DNA from: Lacticaseibacillus suibinensis
GTDB lineage: Bacteria; Bacillota; Bacilli; Lactobacillales; Lactobacillaceae
Length of the DNA: 64,000 nucleotides
NCBI RefSeq assembly: GCF_003946175.1
Contig: NZ_RHOK01000001.1
Coordinates: 124,001-188,000, forward strand
Reading direction: 5' to 3'
Part shown: positions 54,701 to 63,493 of the stretch, piece by piece
Numbering within the stretch: the stretch's first letter is position 1
How the letters are laid out: each line of letters opens with the position of its first letter
The notes under the pieces: model-generated
Seen by the model: only the letters and a program-made list of their open reading frames with translations
Told to the model about the DNA's origin: nothing
Database searches by the model: none
Position numbers and translations under genes: made by a program

Positions 54701-55132
54701 TTATTCAGGCATGTCGTCGTTAGTGGCATAAGCGCCGCCGATTGTTAGGTAGCCACCAGAGTCGATTGCTGCTGGTGTGTGCAGTCCCTGGCTGTCGATT
54801 GTCGCGATGCCCAGAGATGTCTGGACATAGGCTTTACCGTCTTCCGGTTTGAAGCCATCGTTAATCTGGCCAATCACTTCTTTGGCCGCAAAGGACCTCG
54901 CCACGGAGAAAAGACCGTTGATCGTGACGAGTGAGCCGTGCCGCGAGAAGTTGACAAACCCGTTGTTGAAGATTGAGCCGTTGGTGACCCCTTTGGACCA
55001 CAGCAGTTTGCTTGTGGCTGCCAGACTGTTGGTCGCGTTGACTGCTGCGGCGACCGAGTCGAAGTTAGCGCCAATCGCGGTGCCACCGTTTGCCATGCCG
55101 TTTTCAATTTTGATTAGTTCTAAATCTGCCAT
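54701..55132 (-). CDS. Phage tail fibre or receptor-binding-type protein
   Basis: A 143-aa protein, beta-rich with a Gly-rich end (GGYLTIGGAYAT). It contains no enzyme motif. Its short size and place suggest a head domain of the baseplate or fibre. AAAGGATG precedes the ATG. Confidence 0.55.
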   Translation of the reverse strand: MADLELIKIENGMANGGTAIGANFDSVAAAVNATNSLAATSKLLWSKGVTNGSIFNNGFVNFSRHGSLVTINGLFSVARSFAAKEVIGQINDGFKPEDGKAYVQTSLGIATIDSQGLHTPAAIDSGGYLTIGGAYATNDDMPE

Positions 55133-55149
55133 CTATATCATCCTTTCCG

Positions 55150-55956
55150 CTACGCGTCAGCGACGAAGCGTAGTGTCTTGTACCCGGCGGTCAACGTCCA
55201 GCTGCTGCCATTAGCCATTGCTTTCAGTGTGCCAGTTGCCACCACATCCTTGTACGTGACGGGCAGCGCTACTTGAGCGGTGTTGTTGTCAGTCCACGTG
55301 ACATCGATTGCTGACACGTCCTGCGGCTCACTGCCGCCCAGTCCATACGGGCCGGTGCCTAGGCCGTCTGGCTCAGTGCCCAGCGCATACTCATAGTATG
55401 AGACGCTGATTGGCACCTGACGGCCAAGGTTAACAGGAATCGTTGCGGTAGTACTCGTGTTGGCCACGTATGGTGCGATGGCGGCCTCAATAGCGCGGAT
55501 ATGCTCACCCACGGTGTCGTAGTCCTTACTGTAGATGTCACTGTGCCTGGCATCGAATACCTCAGGGCCGTAGCCTTCGCCAGTCTTCGCAGCCTTGTCG
55601 GTCATGTCCTTCAGCGTGGCTGTGACATTGGCCTCGGTTGTGGTTTGGCGTTGCTCGACATCGCTAGTCCGCTTTTCGGTATCATCCTGTCGCTTTTGTA
55701 CTGTCTTGAAATCAGCAGCAAGCGCATTGAATTTGACACTAATCCAGTCAACGAAAAGGCCAAGCGCTTCACGTACATCCACGCCCCATTGTTTGGTGCG
55801 TATCCAGCCGCTTAGCGTATTGGCCTTAGGGTCCTCATCGCCTGTGTCAATGTCCTTTTTGATCTCATTTTGATTCGGAATGTGGGTCGGATCACGGTAT
55901 TGGCTAAGTCCGTCCTCACCATCCGGAGTTGTATCGAAAAAATCTTTGTCTGCCAT
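55150..55956 (-). CDS. Phage baseplate upper / receptor-binding protein
   Basis: A 268-aa protein. N-terminal acidic part, central coiled coil (KTVQKRQDDTEKRTSDVEQ; about 85-120) and a C-terminal beta domain (about 160-268), which is the build of BppU/RBP-type trimers. It likely binds the host surface. GAGGTGAG upstream; it follows Tal by 9 bases. Confidence 0.7.
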   Translation of the reverse strand: MADKDFFDTTPDGEDGLSQYRDPTHIPNQNEIKKDIDTGDEDPKANTLSGWIRTKQWGVDVREALGLFVDWISVKFNALAADFKTVQKRQDDTEKRTSDVEQRQTTTEANVTATLKDMTDKAAKTGEGYGPEVFDARHSDIYSKDYDTVGEHIRAIEAAIAPYVANTSTTATIPVNLGRQVPISVSYYEYALGTEPDGLGTGPYGLGGSEPQDVSAIDVTWTDNNTAQVALPVTYKDVVATGTLKAMANGSSWTLTAGYKTLRFVADA

Positions 55957-55965
55957 TTACTCACC

Positions 55966-57900
55966 TCATTTCGATAAAAACGCTGACTTGAACTTTGCAC
56001 TTGGCTCGGTACTCATATCTACGTTTCCAGTGATGCCAGCGATTGTTCCTTTGCTGGTGTATTGCCATAGGTCTTGCCCCAGTGGTGGCCGATGGCTTAC
56101 CTGGACCGTACCATCATCAGTACCGTATGCCGGTACCCATAGGGCGCCTGCACGAGCTGTGTTCAAGTTCCAATCAGCCTGGGTATATTGACCAACATAG
56201 ATCACAATGCGACTATCTGGGACGCCTAGCTTATTTAACTGGTCCATGTATGCGGCGACACCGCTTCGCATGTCACTCATCGTCTCAGCCTCAACATCGA
56301 TTGCGTAGAAGCGTGGTTGTCTGCCCTTGATGGCAGTTTGCTGCGTTCGGTTGAAGAAGTCGGTTGCCTCAGTGGCTGCATCTGCAGTCGAGACCGCCCT
56401 GAAGAAGGCATACACCGCATAGTTGATGCCCAGGTTGTTAATATCTGTCAAATAGGTGACATGTTTAGGATCTTCAAAGCTAGAACCGTCCTGCACTCTG
56501 ACAATAGCTAGGGCCAACTTAGCCTTCTGAACAGCGACCCAATCAATATCCTTCTGGTAGTAGCTCACATCGATAATGGAACCCTCGTAATAACCTGAGT
56601 TGCCCTCAAGCTCATTAATTCTCCTGACCAGGTCATCAATTTGGGACTGCTGCTCTGGCAATTTGTCCTTGATTGCGTTCAAGGTGGACAACTGCGATTT
56701 CATATCCGCTAGTGATTGACTGGTCAGGGCGCGCTGCTCTTTGACAAAGGTCATGGCGGCCTGGTAATCCAGCTGAAACTGCGAAAGAGTTTGATTTTGG
56801 GTCCCAATTTGAAGCGTCATTGTATGCGGCCGAACTACGTTGAGCTTCTGGTCGGTGACTTGAAGCCTTTCGGTCGCATTCAAATAGGGGTCGATAATTG
56901 GATAGGTGTTGCCGAGTTTAAACGATTGATAAGCCGGGTCTAGGGCGGAGATGTCCATTACGGACACCGTCCAGGACAACAAGCCAATACGCTGCTGGTT
57001 TAAGTACTCTTGGCCCTTGGCCTTCAGGATTAAAGGCTGATTCACGTCCTGCCACTCCACAGGCTTTTGAATGATGCCGAAGCGGTCGACTAATGCCTTG
57101 TCCTCAAGATATCGAACTCCACCGTTGACCCCTTCAATCGTTGTCTTGGGCTGAGCTGCATCGGCTGATGTGTCGACAGACGCTGTCGACTGCTCAATAA
57201 CTGAGCCAATTGGCACTAACCGAGTAATTAACTCGGTGACATCAAAGTCGCGTTTGGCCGATTTGAGATTTTTACCAAGCATGATTGGTGTATCAACGTC
57301 CTCACCATACTGCGCTAGATACTCAATGACCAATTGGCCAGAAGCTTCTCGATGCCAGACCACGTACCCGCCAAGACGGTCAACCAGCTTATCTTTGATG
57401 GTGTCAAAGGTGTCAGCCGCATCGTCGGTATAGCGATAGACGTTATCTGTGGAATTCGCCACTGTGACGCGGCCAACCTTAAACTGCTTGTATGGCTCAA
57501 CCTGACTGTTATGGTAGTTGATCAACGTCGTAAAGAATTGAGCGATGCTGGTGTTTTGTACCTTTCGATATGTCTGTGAGCTATCGTGCAAAAACGCCAA
57601 GCAGTCTTCACATTCGATGGTCTGAGTGTGGGTACTACTGAACTCACCGGAAACCTTAGCGACGCGGCCGTCAAATACCGTCTCACCGGAAACGGTATCG
57701 AAAACCTTGACCAGTGAGGTAATAGGCACAATTTGACGATAAAGCGTGTTCTGCAATGGCACCTTGAACTCAGCAGTGCTAACTGCGTTGAATGGCAAAT
57801 CAATATCTCCGGAAATTACTTTATTACCAAACGGGCGGGGTTCATGGAGAACCTCACCCGTTTTATCTGCCTCTCCTTTGTAGACTACGACTCGATACAT
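55966..57900 (-). CDS. Phage tail-associated protein (Tal) with C-terminal GH25 lysozyme domain
   Basis: A 644-aa protein. N-terminal gp27/prophage endopeptidase-tail domain (about 1-385, with GDIDLPFNAVSTAEFKVPL), a helical linker (390-430), then a GH25 muramidase domain (438-640) with IDVSYYQ, AIDVEAE and LWQYT motifs. It should form the tail tip and open peptidoglycan during DNA entry. The fusion of GH25 in place of the more common Tal hydrolases is notable. ATG overlaps the Dit stop. Confidence 0.86.
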   Translation of the reverse strand: MYRVVVYKGEADKTGEVLHEPRPFGNKVISGDIDLPFNAVSTAEFKVPLQNTLYRQIVPITSLVKVFDTVSGETVFDGRVAKVSGEFSSTHTQTIECEDCLAFLHDSSQTYRKVQNTSIAQFFTTLINYHNSQVEPYKQFKVGRVTVANSTDNVYRYTDDAADTFDTIKDKLVDRLGGYVVWHREASGQLVIEYLAQYGEDVDTPIMLGKNLKSAKRDFDVTELITRLVPIGSVIEQSTASVDTSADAAQPKTTIEGVNGGVRYLEDKALVDRFGIIQKPVEWQDVNQPLILKAKGQEYLNQQRIGLLSWTVSVMDISALDPAYQSFKLGNTYPIIDPYLNATERLQVTDQKLNVVRPHTMTLQIGTQNQTLSQFQLDYQAAMTFVKEQRALTSQSLADMKSQLSTLNAIKDKLPEQQSQIDDLVRRINELEGNSGYYEGSIIDVSYYQKDIDWVAVQKAKLALAIVRVQDGSSFEDPKHVTYLTDINNLGINYAVYAFFRAVSTADAATEATDFFNRTQQTAIKGRQPRFYAIDVEAETMSDMRSGVAAYMDQLNKLGVPDSRIVIYVGQYTQADWNLNTARAGALWVPAYGTDDGTVQVSHRPPLGQDLWQYTSKGTIAGITGNVDMSTEPSAKFKSAFLSK

Positions 57901-58628
57901 TACAACATCACCTCCGTCTTGAGGACAAAGCGAACCGTGGCCGATCCTGTGATGGTCAACTCGTTCATACCTCGTGCCAAGCTAAAGAGATAATCAGTTT
58001 CTTTGTTAGGCGTAAAGATAAACTTCTGAGCGTCCGAGTTGGTAATAGTGATATTTCCGCTAGTAATGATCTGTGGCACAATCTGGGTCTCACCGATATT
58101 CATCAGTTTGACTTTCAAACTGTCGTTGACCTGAAAAGTGAATGGCTGCAGGAAATCATTGAAGAAATCAAACGTGTCCCAATTATCTGGTGGATAACGA
58201 CTATCGGTGTTGTCCTTGATGGCGTACGGGTGCAACGTGAAGACAGCGACGATTGTTAGCGAACGAGCCTGCGAGTTATCTGTCACCCTCACGGAAGCAC
58301 ATTTGCCAACCCAGTAAACACCAGCGTCATGCGTATCATAGAGCTTTGTTTCAAAGCCAGACATAAGCTGCTGCTTGGCCTTGTCTTCTAGCGCCTTTCG
58401 GGCCGGATAGTCCATATTCCCAGCCCAAAAAGTAAAGGTGTGGGTACGCATGTCATAGAATCGTTCTCCTGTGATGTTCGAAAAATCCAAAACACCATCC
58501 ATATAATCTAGACTCTCAGTAATCACTTTTTCAGTCGGGGTAGGTGCATCCCGGTCGGTGAGATAAAGACCGATGCTCTTGCTATTGAAGGCGCCCACTT
58601 CGATGTACTCGTTAATTTCCACTGCCAA
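57900..58628 (-). CDS. Phage distal tail protein (Dit)
   Basis: A 242-aa protein from a TTG at 58628 with AAGGGCGG upstream (a GTG at 58622 is also possible). N-terminal beta belt (INEYIEVGAFNSKSIGLYLTDRDAPTP) and C-terminal galectin-like strand region fit Siphoviral Dit. It overlaps the tape-measure stop by 17 bases. It links tail tube and Tal. Confidence 0.82.
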   Translation of the reverse strand: MAVEINEYIEVGAFNSKSIGLYLTDRDAPTPTEKVITESLDYMDGVLDFSNITGERFYDMRTHTFTFWAGNMDYPARKALEDKAKQQLMSGFETKLYDTHDAGVYWVGKCASVRVTDNSQARSLTIVAVFTLHPYAIKDNTDSRYPPDNWDTFDFFNDFLQPFTFQVNDSLKVKLMNIGETQIVPQIITSGNITITNSDAQKFIFTPNKETDYLFSLARGMNELTITGSATVRFVLKTEVML

Positions 58629-61600
58629 AGCTATACCGCCCTTTCTTTCCTGTGAGTTGGCCAAGTGACTGGTCATATCCAGCGGTGGTGGCCCCAATCA
58701 AGGTGCCATCATCGAGCACAATTTGTTTCCCGCCTTTTAGTTCACTGAGCATGGCATTTAGTACATTGAGCACGCTATTACTTGTGCCAATTTCGACACT
58801 CGCGGAACCCGAAAACATATTCATGGCACCAGACGCATTGACGCTCTGACGAACGCCATTCATCATGGCCACCGCAGAGCGGCGGGCCTCGACGGAGTAC
58901 TGATCAATCCCTGCAGCGACACCGAGGGGCAGCCATTTCCCGACTTGGTACTTAAACACGCGGGAAGGCGAATGACTGTCTGCGGCTTTGTTTGCAGCCG
59001 TCTTGGCATCTTTGATAACCTGAGCTGCTGCGTTGGAGACGACTTTCGACTTCGAGGTAATACCTGCAGCTAGGCCGCTACCAACGTAGCCGCCAGCATC
59101 ATAGAAGGAGCTGTATTGGTTGTGAGCCCCCTTCGCCCCGCTTTTGCCGAGTGATGATCCCGCGCTATGAGCAGCATCCTTCTTTTCCTTGAGGCCCTTG
59201 TTAAAACTATCGCCGCCTTTTTTACCAGACCCCTTCAACTTGTCTTTGCCAGTGTCGGCGCCCTTAGTCGACTGGTCAGCGATATATTTACCAGCATCTT
59301 CCACTTTGCCAGCCTTCATAGCGGCAATGAACTGATTGCGACCCTTCTCACCACCCTTGAACATACTGTTCGGTAGTGATCCTAGGCTACCAATCATCTT
59401 GTCATTGACCATCTTGCCAGCGGTTGCATAGTCACCCATTGAAATTGCGTGTACCAGTCCTGCGGCACCATCAACGCCCGCGCTCTTCATATACTGTGCC
59501 ATCACTAGCAGACGGTTTTGGATAGTGCCCGCATGCTGATTGACAAAGCCCAGCATTGTAGTCAGTTGAGCATTCGTTGAAATGTTCATCTGAGTGAGGG
59601 TTTGACTGAAGGTCTGCTTGGTTAGCTGACCACTCTGTTGATAGGCCTGCAGCTTTTGCATGTTGTTATTGAAGATTTCTTGCAACTGCTGCGTGTTAGC
59701 CGTCTTGAGGTCTGCAATCTGCTTTGCGTAATATTGCTGCTCGGTGGCGGTCTTAGCTGCACGCTGCTGAGCTTCCAACTGCGTGATTTGAGCGTTGTTC
59801 GCGGTCACCGCCTGCTGACGAATTTGGTTCTGCTGATTGAGAATTGTGACCATTTGCTGGGTATCCTGCGTGGTCCAATTCTTCTTGTTCTGCATCTCCA
59901 AGGTAAAGGCCTGAAGTTGCATGTCTGACTGCTTGAGCAGTGCCTGCCTGATGGCATCGTTTTGAGCCTCCAGAGCCGTGCGCTGTTCCTTAGTCAGGGC
60001 CTCACCTTCAGCAGTCTTGCCTGTTGTCAGCATCTGCGTGTTCTGGCTCATGATGTCTTGCATCTGCTGGTTGCCTTTGGTCTGGTCTTGCAGCATTAAT
60101 TGCGCTGCTTGATTTTGCAACTGTCGACGCCGTTCACCACTAGCCTTATCTGCTGCCTCGAGCTTAGCATGTGCTTGCTTTTGAATTTCCACTTGGTTGG
60201 CAGAGTACCCAGACATGATGCCCTTCGCCGCCGTGGCATAGGCTTCCATCTTTGTGCCGGCGAAGGCCTGAAGCGCGGCCTCAGAAACCTTGTCGAAGCT
60301 CTTTTCGACTGACTTATTGCTTGATGTAATTTGCGCCGAGTAGCCTTTCCAGTTCTTAGCCAGCTTGGCCGACTTGGCGTTCACCTCATCAGTCTTCTTA
60401 CCAAGCTCCGAGAAGCTAGTCACTACGGCACCGGTTGCGGAGTTGCTAGTAAAGTTACTCCAATTTTCCTTGATGTCATTGATGCCATCGCCGACCCCGC
60501 TAAGAGCGGCCTTAGCGTCCTTGGCAGCTCCCTTAAAGTCGCCACCAAAGAACTTACCAATCGCGCTGCCGCCCTTAGAAATCAGGGTAATCAAGGACTT
60601 AATCACGATAATGACATCGGCAACGCCCATGACAATATAGCGGATTGCATCTACGACGCCGCCGATTGCGACTGTTACAGCAGCTAGTGTGACCACGAAA
60701 GCCCCGCCAAGTACCTTGGTAACGACGTCAATTGCCGGCTTCAAGTCGTTAAAGGCACCATAAAGCGGTTTGAACATGTCCTTTAATGAGCTGAGCGACT
60801 TACCAATCCCTGAGAATACCGACTTGGTGAACCCCTGAATATTCATGAAGTTCTTTTTCCAAGCCACGACTAGGCCGACGACTGCAGCAACAACCGCCGC
60901 GATCGCGAGGCCAACTGGTCCAAGCAACGTCGTGATAGAGCCAAGGGCAGCCCCAACGCCGGACGCCATAGAACTAAAGACGCCGGACAATGAGGCAATC
61001 GGGTGTGTCACTGCAGAAGTAAGGACACCTGGAATGGCCTTGAAGGCGCTGATTGTTTTGGCGCCAAATGAGCCTATACTACGTTGAACCATTCCTAGAC
61101 TGCTGACTGCGTTCCTACTTTCGGGAATAAACGCCATGATAGATGTGCGCCACGAACCCATCAGGTCGGAATGTAGCCCACCAGCACTTTGCAAGGCACT
61201 GGCGGCGGACTTGATTGAACCAAATTTGGTCACAAGCTGACTAGCAACAGTACCAAAGGTCTTGATGCTGCCGCTTGCCTTGGTCCATGCCGAAGTTAGG
61301 ACTGGGGCAACCGCATTGTTTGCCTTCTTGATTAGCTCAATAGCGGTGCCCGCTTTTTTGAGACCCCCAGTTACAATGGAAAGCACCGGGCCGACTGTTT
61401 TGAGACCCCCAGTTACAATGGAAAGCACCGGGCCGACTGTTTTGAAGGCCAACCAAGCCTTCAGTAGCTTGGGTAACTGCGTGATCAGGTAGGCAACCTT
61501 ATCTGAATTATCACGAATGAAGTTAGATACATTGGTGACAACGCCGACAACGTTCTGCATTGCCCCTCTGAAGTTATCAATTGGGGCTGTATTGCCCGCA

Positions 61601-62619
61601 GTCGCATAGAGGTCATTGTATGAAACTTTGATGGCCTCAATTGCCTCTTTAACAGGCGGAGCCATCTCGCTGAACGCGGTCTTGAGAATTTCAAGGTAGG
61701 GCCGAATTTTGCCAACCGAGTTACTGATATACCCAGCAATCGCCTTAAATGTGTTGGCAATCAGATTGCCCAAGTCACTGATGTGCTGCGCAATCGAACC
61801 GCCAGTGAGTTCTTGAGAAGCGTTGTTGAGTGACTCAATAACGACTTCCATACCTTTTTTGGTACGGTTGCCCAGGTTGACGAAGGCAGTACCAATACCA
61901 CCGGTAGCAGTTTTAGCCATCTCGGCAAAGCCACCGGCACCAGCATTGAGCTGAATGAACCGGTCATTAAGCTGCGCCATCGTAATGTCGCCCTTCTTGA
62001 TTTTGTCATAAAGCTCTTGGGTGTTACCTGAGACAATGCCAAATGACTTGGCCACTTTACCCAGTGCATAAGGCATGGTTTCCTGCAAAGAACGCCAGGA
62101 CATCATATCGACCTTACCGGATGACAGCATCTGTACATATTGGGTCAGCCCCCGAGAGGCATCACCAGCGGCGGCCCCACTGGCCAAAAACGCATTGTTC
62201 AAGGCCAACGATGAGTCCGTTGCCTTGGCGATGTTGTTCTTAACAACAGGGAAGAACCGTTGTGTGGTTGAGACCATATCGTCCAGCGCCGTAGGTAAGC
62301 CATCGATGCCATCACTGAGCTTGTTGACGGCTGCGGTGCTGTCCTTGGTTGCCACGCCCATGTTCTTCATAATCTTCGGAAAATTATTCAGAGTATCAAA
62401 CCGCGATACCGCACCGCCGATTGAAGACTTTAGCAAATCAACGCTTGCCGAAACCGCCTTGAAGACGCCAGCACCCTTCAAAATACTACCGAAACCAGCT
62501 GATATCTTTTTTGGGGTCTGCGAGAGGTCTGTCATATCGCCTTTTAGCCGTCTAACAAAACTGGACAGGCCCGCGTCTTTGACACCGAATCTAGCGTCAA
62601 CGCTCATGCTTTCAGACAT
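58612..62619 (-). CDS. Phage tape measure protein
   Basis: A 1335-aa protein: an N-terminal tape-measure domain (RFDTLNNFPKIMKNMGVATKDSTAAVNKL), a central hydrophobic stretch with several membrane-like helices (540-680), and a long Gln/Ala-rich coiled coil (770-1040). It sets tail length and may help DNA injection. GGAGGGT precedes the ATG. A perfect 42-base tandem duplication lies near codon 400. Confidence 0.92.
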   Translation of the reverse strand: MSESMSVDARFGVKDAGLSSFVRRLKGDMTDLSQTPKKISAGFGSILKGAGVFKAVSASVDLLKSSIGGAVSRFDTLNNFPKIMKNMGVATKDSTAAVNKLSDGIDGLPTALDDMVSTTQRFFPVVKNNIAKATDSSLALNNAFLASGAAAGDASRGLTQYVQMLSSGKVDMMSWRSLQETMPYALGKVAKSFGIVSGNTQELYDKIKKGDITMAQLNDRFIQLNAGAGGFAEMAKTATGGIGTAFVNLGNRTKKGMEVVIESLNNASQELTGGSIAQHISDLGNLIANTFKAIAGYISNSVGKIRPYLEILKTAFSEMAPPVKEAIEAIKVSYNDLYATAGNTAPIDNFRGAMQNVVGVVTNVSNFIRDNSDKVAYLITQLPKLLKAWLAFKTVGPVLSIVTGGLKTVGPVLSIVTGGLKKAGTAIELIKKANNAVAPVLTSAWTKASGSIKTFGTVASQLVTKFGSIKSAASALQSAGGLHSDLMGSWRTSIMAFIPESRNAVSSLGMVQRSIGSFGAKTISAFKAIPGVLTSAVTHPIASLSGVFSSMASGVGAALGSITTLLGPVGLAIAAVVAAVVGLVVAWKKNFMNIQGFTKSVFSGIGKSLSSLKDMFKPLYGAFNDLKPAIDVVTKVLGGAFVVTLAAVTVAIGGVVDAIRYIVMGVADVIIVIKSLITLISKGGSAIGKFFGGDFKGAAKDAKAALSGVGDGINDIKENWSNFTSNSATGAVVTSFSELGKKTDEVNAKSAKLAKNWKGYSAQITSSNKSVEKSFDKVSEAALQAFAGTKMEAYATAAKGIMSGYSANQVEIQKQAHAKLEAADKASGERRRQLQNQAAQLMLQDQTKGNQQMQDIMSQNTQMLTTGKTAEGEALTKEQRTALEAQNDAIRQALLKQSDMQLQAFTLEMQNKKNWTTQDTQQMVTILNQQNQIRQQAVTANNAQITQLEAQQRAAKTATEQQYYAKQIADLKTANTQQLQEIFNNNMQKLQAYQQSGQLTKQTFSQTLTQMNISTNAQLTTMLGFVNQHAGTIQNRLLVMAQYMKSAGVDGAAGLVHAISMGDYATAGKMVNDKMIGSLGSLPNSMFKGGEKGRNQFIAAMKAGKVEDAGKYIADQSTKGADTGKDKLKGSGKKGGDSFNKGLKEKKDAAHSAGSSLGKSGAKGAHNQYSSFYDAGGYVGSGLAAGITSKSKVVSNAAAQVIKDAKTAANKAADSHSPSRVFKYQVGKWLPLGVAAGIDQYSVEARRSAVAMMNGVRQSVNASGAMNMFSGSASVEIGTSNSVLNVLNAMLSELKGGKQIVLDDGTLIGATTAGYDQSLGQLTGKKGRYSFGSGN
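61356..61439. repeat. Perfect 42-bp tandem duplication inside tape measure gene
   Basis: Two identical 42-base units, 61356-61397 and 61398-61439, coding TVGPVLSIVTGGLK twice. Being exact and in frame, it is recent. Confidence 0.95.
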
Positions 62620-62621
62620 AT

Positions 62622-62951
62622 TTACCCTCCTTTCTCAATTTGTTGTATGGCTTCCCGTCGAGCACGTTCAGCACGCCTGGATAGCTCAAGGTACTGGTTG
62701 ACTTCGGCTTCCGCCTCGCCGGTAATTTGCCTGCGCTCTTTGTCCAGATCGATAATGCGATTTAAAGAGTCAATAACCCAATGGCCATCTTTGTCATAGG
62801 CATTCGCCTGACGCGCGACAAAGGGCGTTTCAAAGGCAATCTGCTTTTGGTCGTTTTGCCTCAACAAATGAGCCTTGACCCGCTGGCCATACTCTTCAAG
62901 TGTCATGTTTTCGATCTCGGCCTTGGAGAGTGCAGGGTAGTATTCCCACAT
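62622..62951 (-). CDS. Tail assembly chaperone, downstream (T) part
   Basis: A 109-aa frame beginning MWEYYPALSKAEIEN. The same frame is open upstream through FRLEDLYTTM, in the -1 frame of the G gene, as expected for the G-T fusion made by frameshift. Probably not translated alone. It binds the tape measure protein during tail assembly. Confidence 0.82.
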   Translation of the reverse strand: MWEYYPALSKAEIENMTLEEYGQRVKAHLLRQNDQKQIAFETPFVARQANAYDKDGHWVIDSLNRIIDLDKERRQITGEAEAEVNQYLELSRRAERARREAIQQIEKGG

Positions 62952-62968
62952 AGTGGTGTAGAGGTCTT

Positions 62969-63337
62969 CTAATCGGAAACTTCCACTTCGTCCAGCTTGC
63001 TCAGGTGTTGCTTGAGTGCTGGAACGATTTTTGCTGCCATAACTTTGGTAAGTGGAGAAGTCTCGAAAAAAGTCTCCACCTTATCGAAAAGCTCGGGTGT
63101 GTTATCTTCGGCCAAGGCTGCTTCGATTTCTTCTGGCTTCACGTTGTCCTTCTTCAGCAGAATTTTGAGCGTGTTTAGCAAAGTGAATGGGTCACCAGTA
63201 AGTAGTCCCGACAGAATGTCGGTCATCTTATCAAGATTGTTTTCCAAATTATTGGGAATCAAACCAAGGCCCTTCAGACTACCGATGGTTAGTGCCAATT
63301 CATATTCTTCACCGTTCAATGTGATTGTTGTGCTCAT
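62969..63337 (-). CDS. Tail assembly chaperone G
   Basis: A 122-aa protein (MSTTITLNGEEYELALTIGSLKGL to VEVSD). ATG 63337 has GGAGGAA upstream. Position between major tail protein and tape measure is typical of gpG. A slippery AAAAA run near its end can give the G-T fusion. Confidence 0.83.
   Translation of the reverse strand: MSTTITLNGEEYELALTIGSLKGLGLIPNNLENNLDKMTDILSGLLTGDPFTLLNTLKILLKKDNVKPEEIEAALAEDNTPELFDKVETFFETSPLTKVMAAKIVPALKQHLSKLDEVEVSD
63027..63034 (-). other. Probable -1 frameshift site in tail chaperone gene
   Basis: GCAAAAATC on the minus strand. Reading GCA AAA ATC, the lysine tRNA can slip from AAA to AAA one base back. The -1 frame is then open through the 62951 frame to 62622. 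Confidence 0.6.
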
Positions 63338-63406
63338 TGCTTTTTCCTCCAATGGTTAATCGTCTCAGCTCGGCTTTCGCCTACTCGTCTCTGTTACTTG
63401 TCTAGG

Positions 63407-63493
63407 CTATTTGCCGGAAGCGGGAGTGGTGTCGGATTCACTCCCTGCAGGAGCTTCATTCTCTTCACCACCCGTTTCCGGCACTACTTTGGG
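63407..63493 (-). other. -1 frameshift site and C-terminal extension of the major tail protein
   Basis: C CCA AAG (63493-63487) just before the TAG is a canonical X XXY YYZ heptamer. After slipping, about 26 more residues follow (VVPETGGEENEAPAGSES...) to TAG at 63407. The extension is Glu/Pro/Ser-rich like the normal tail. Confidence 0.72.
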
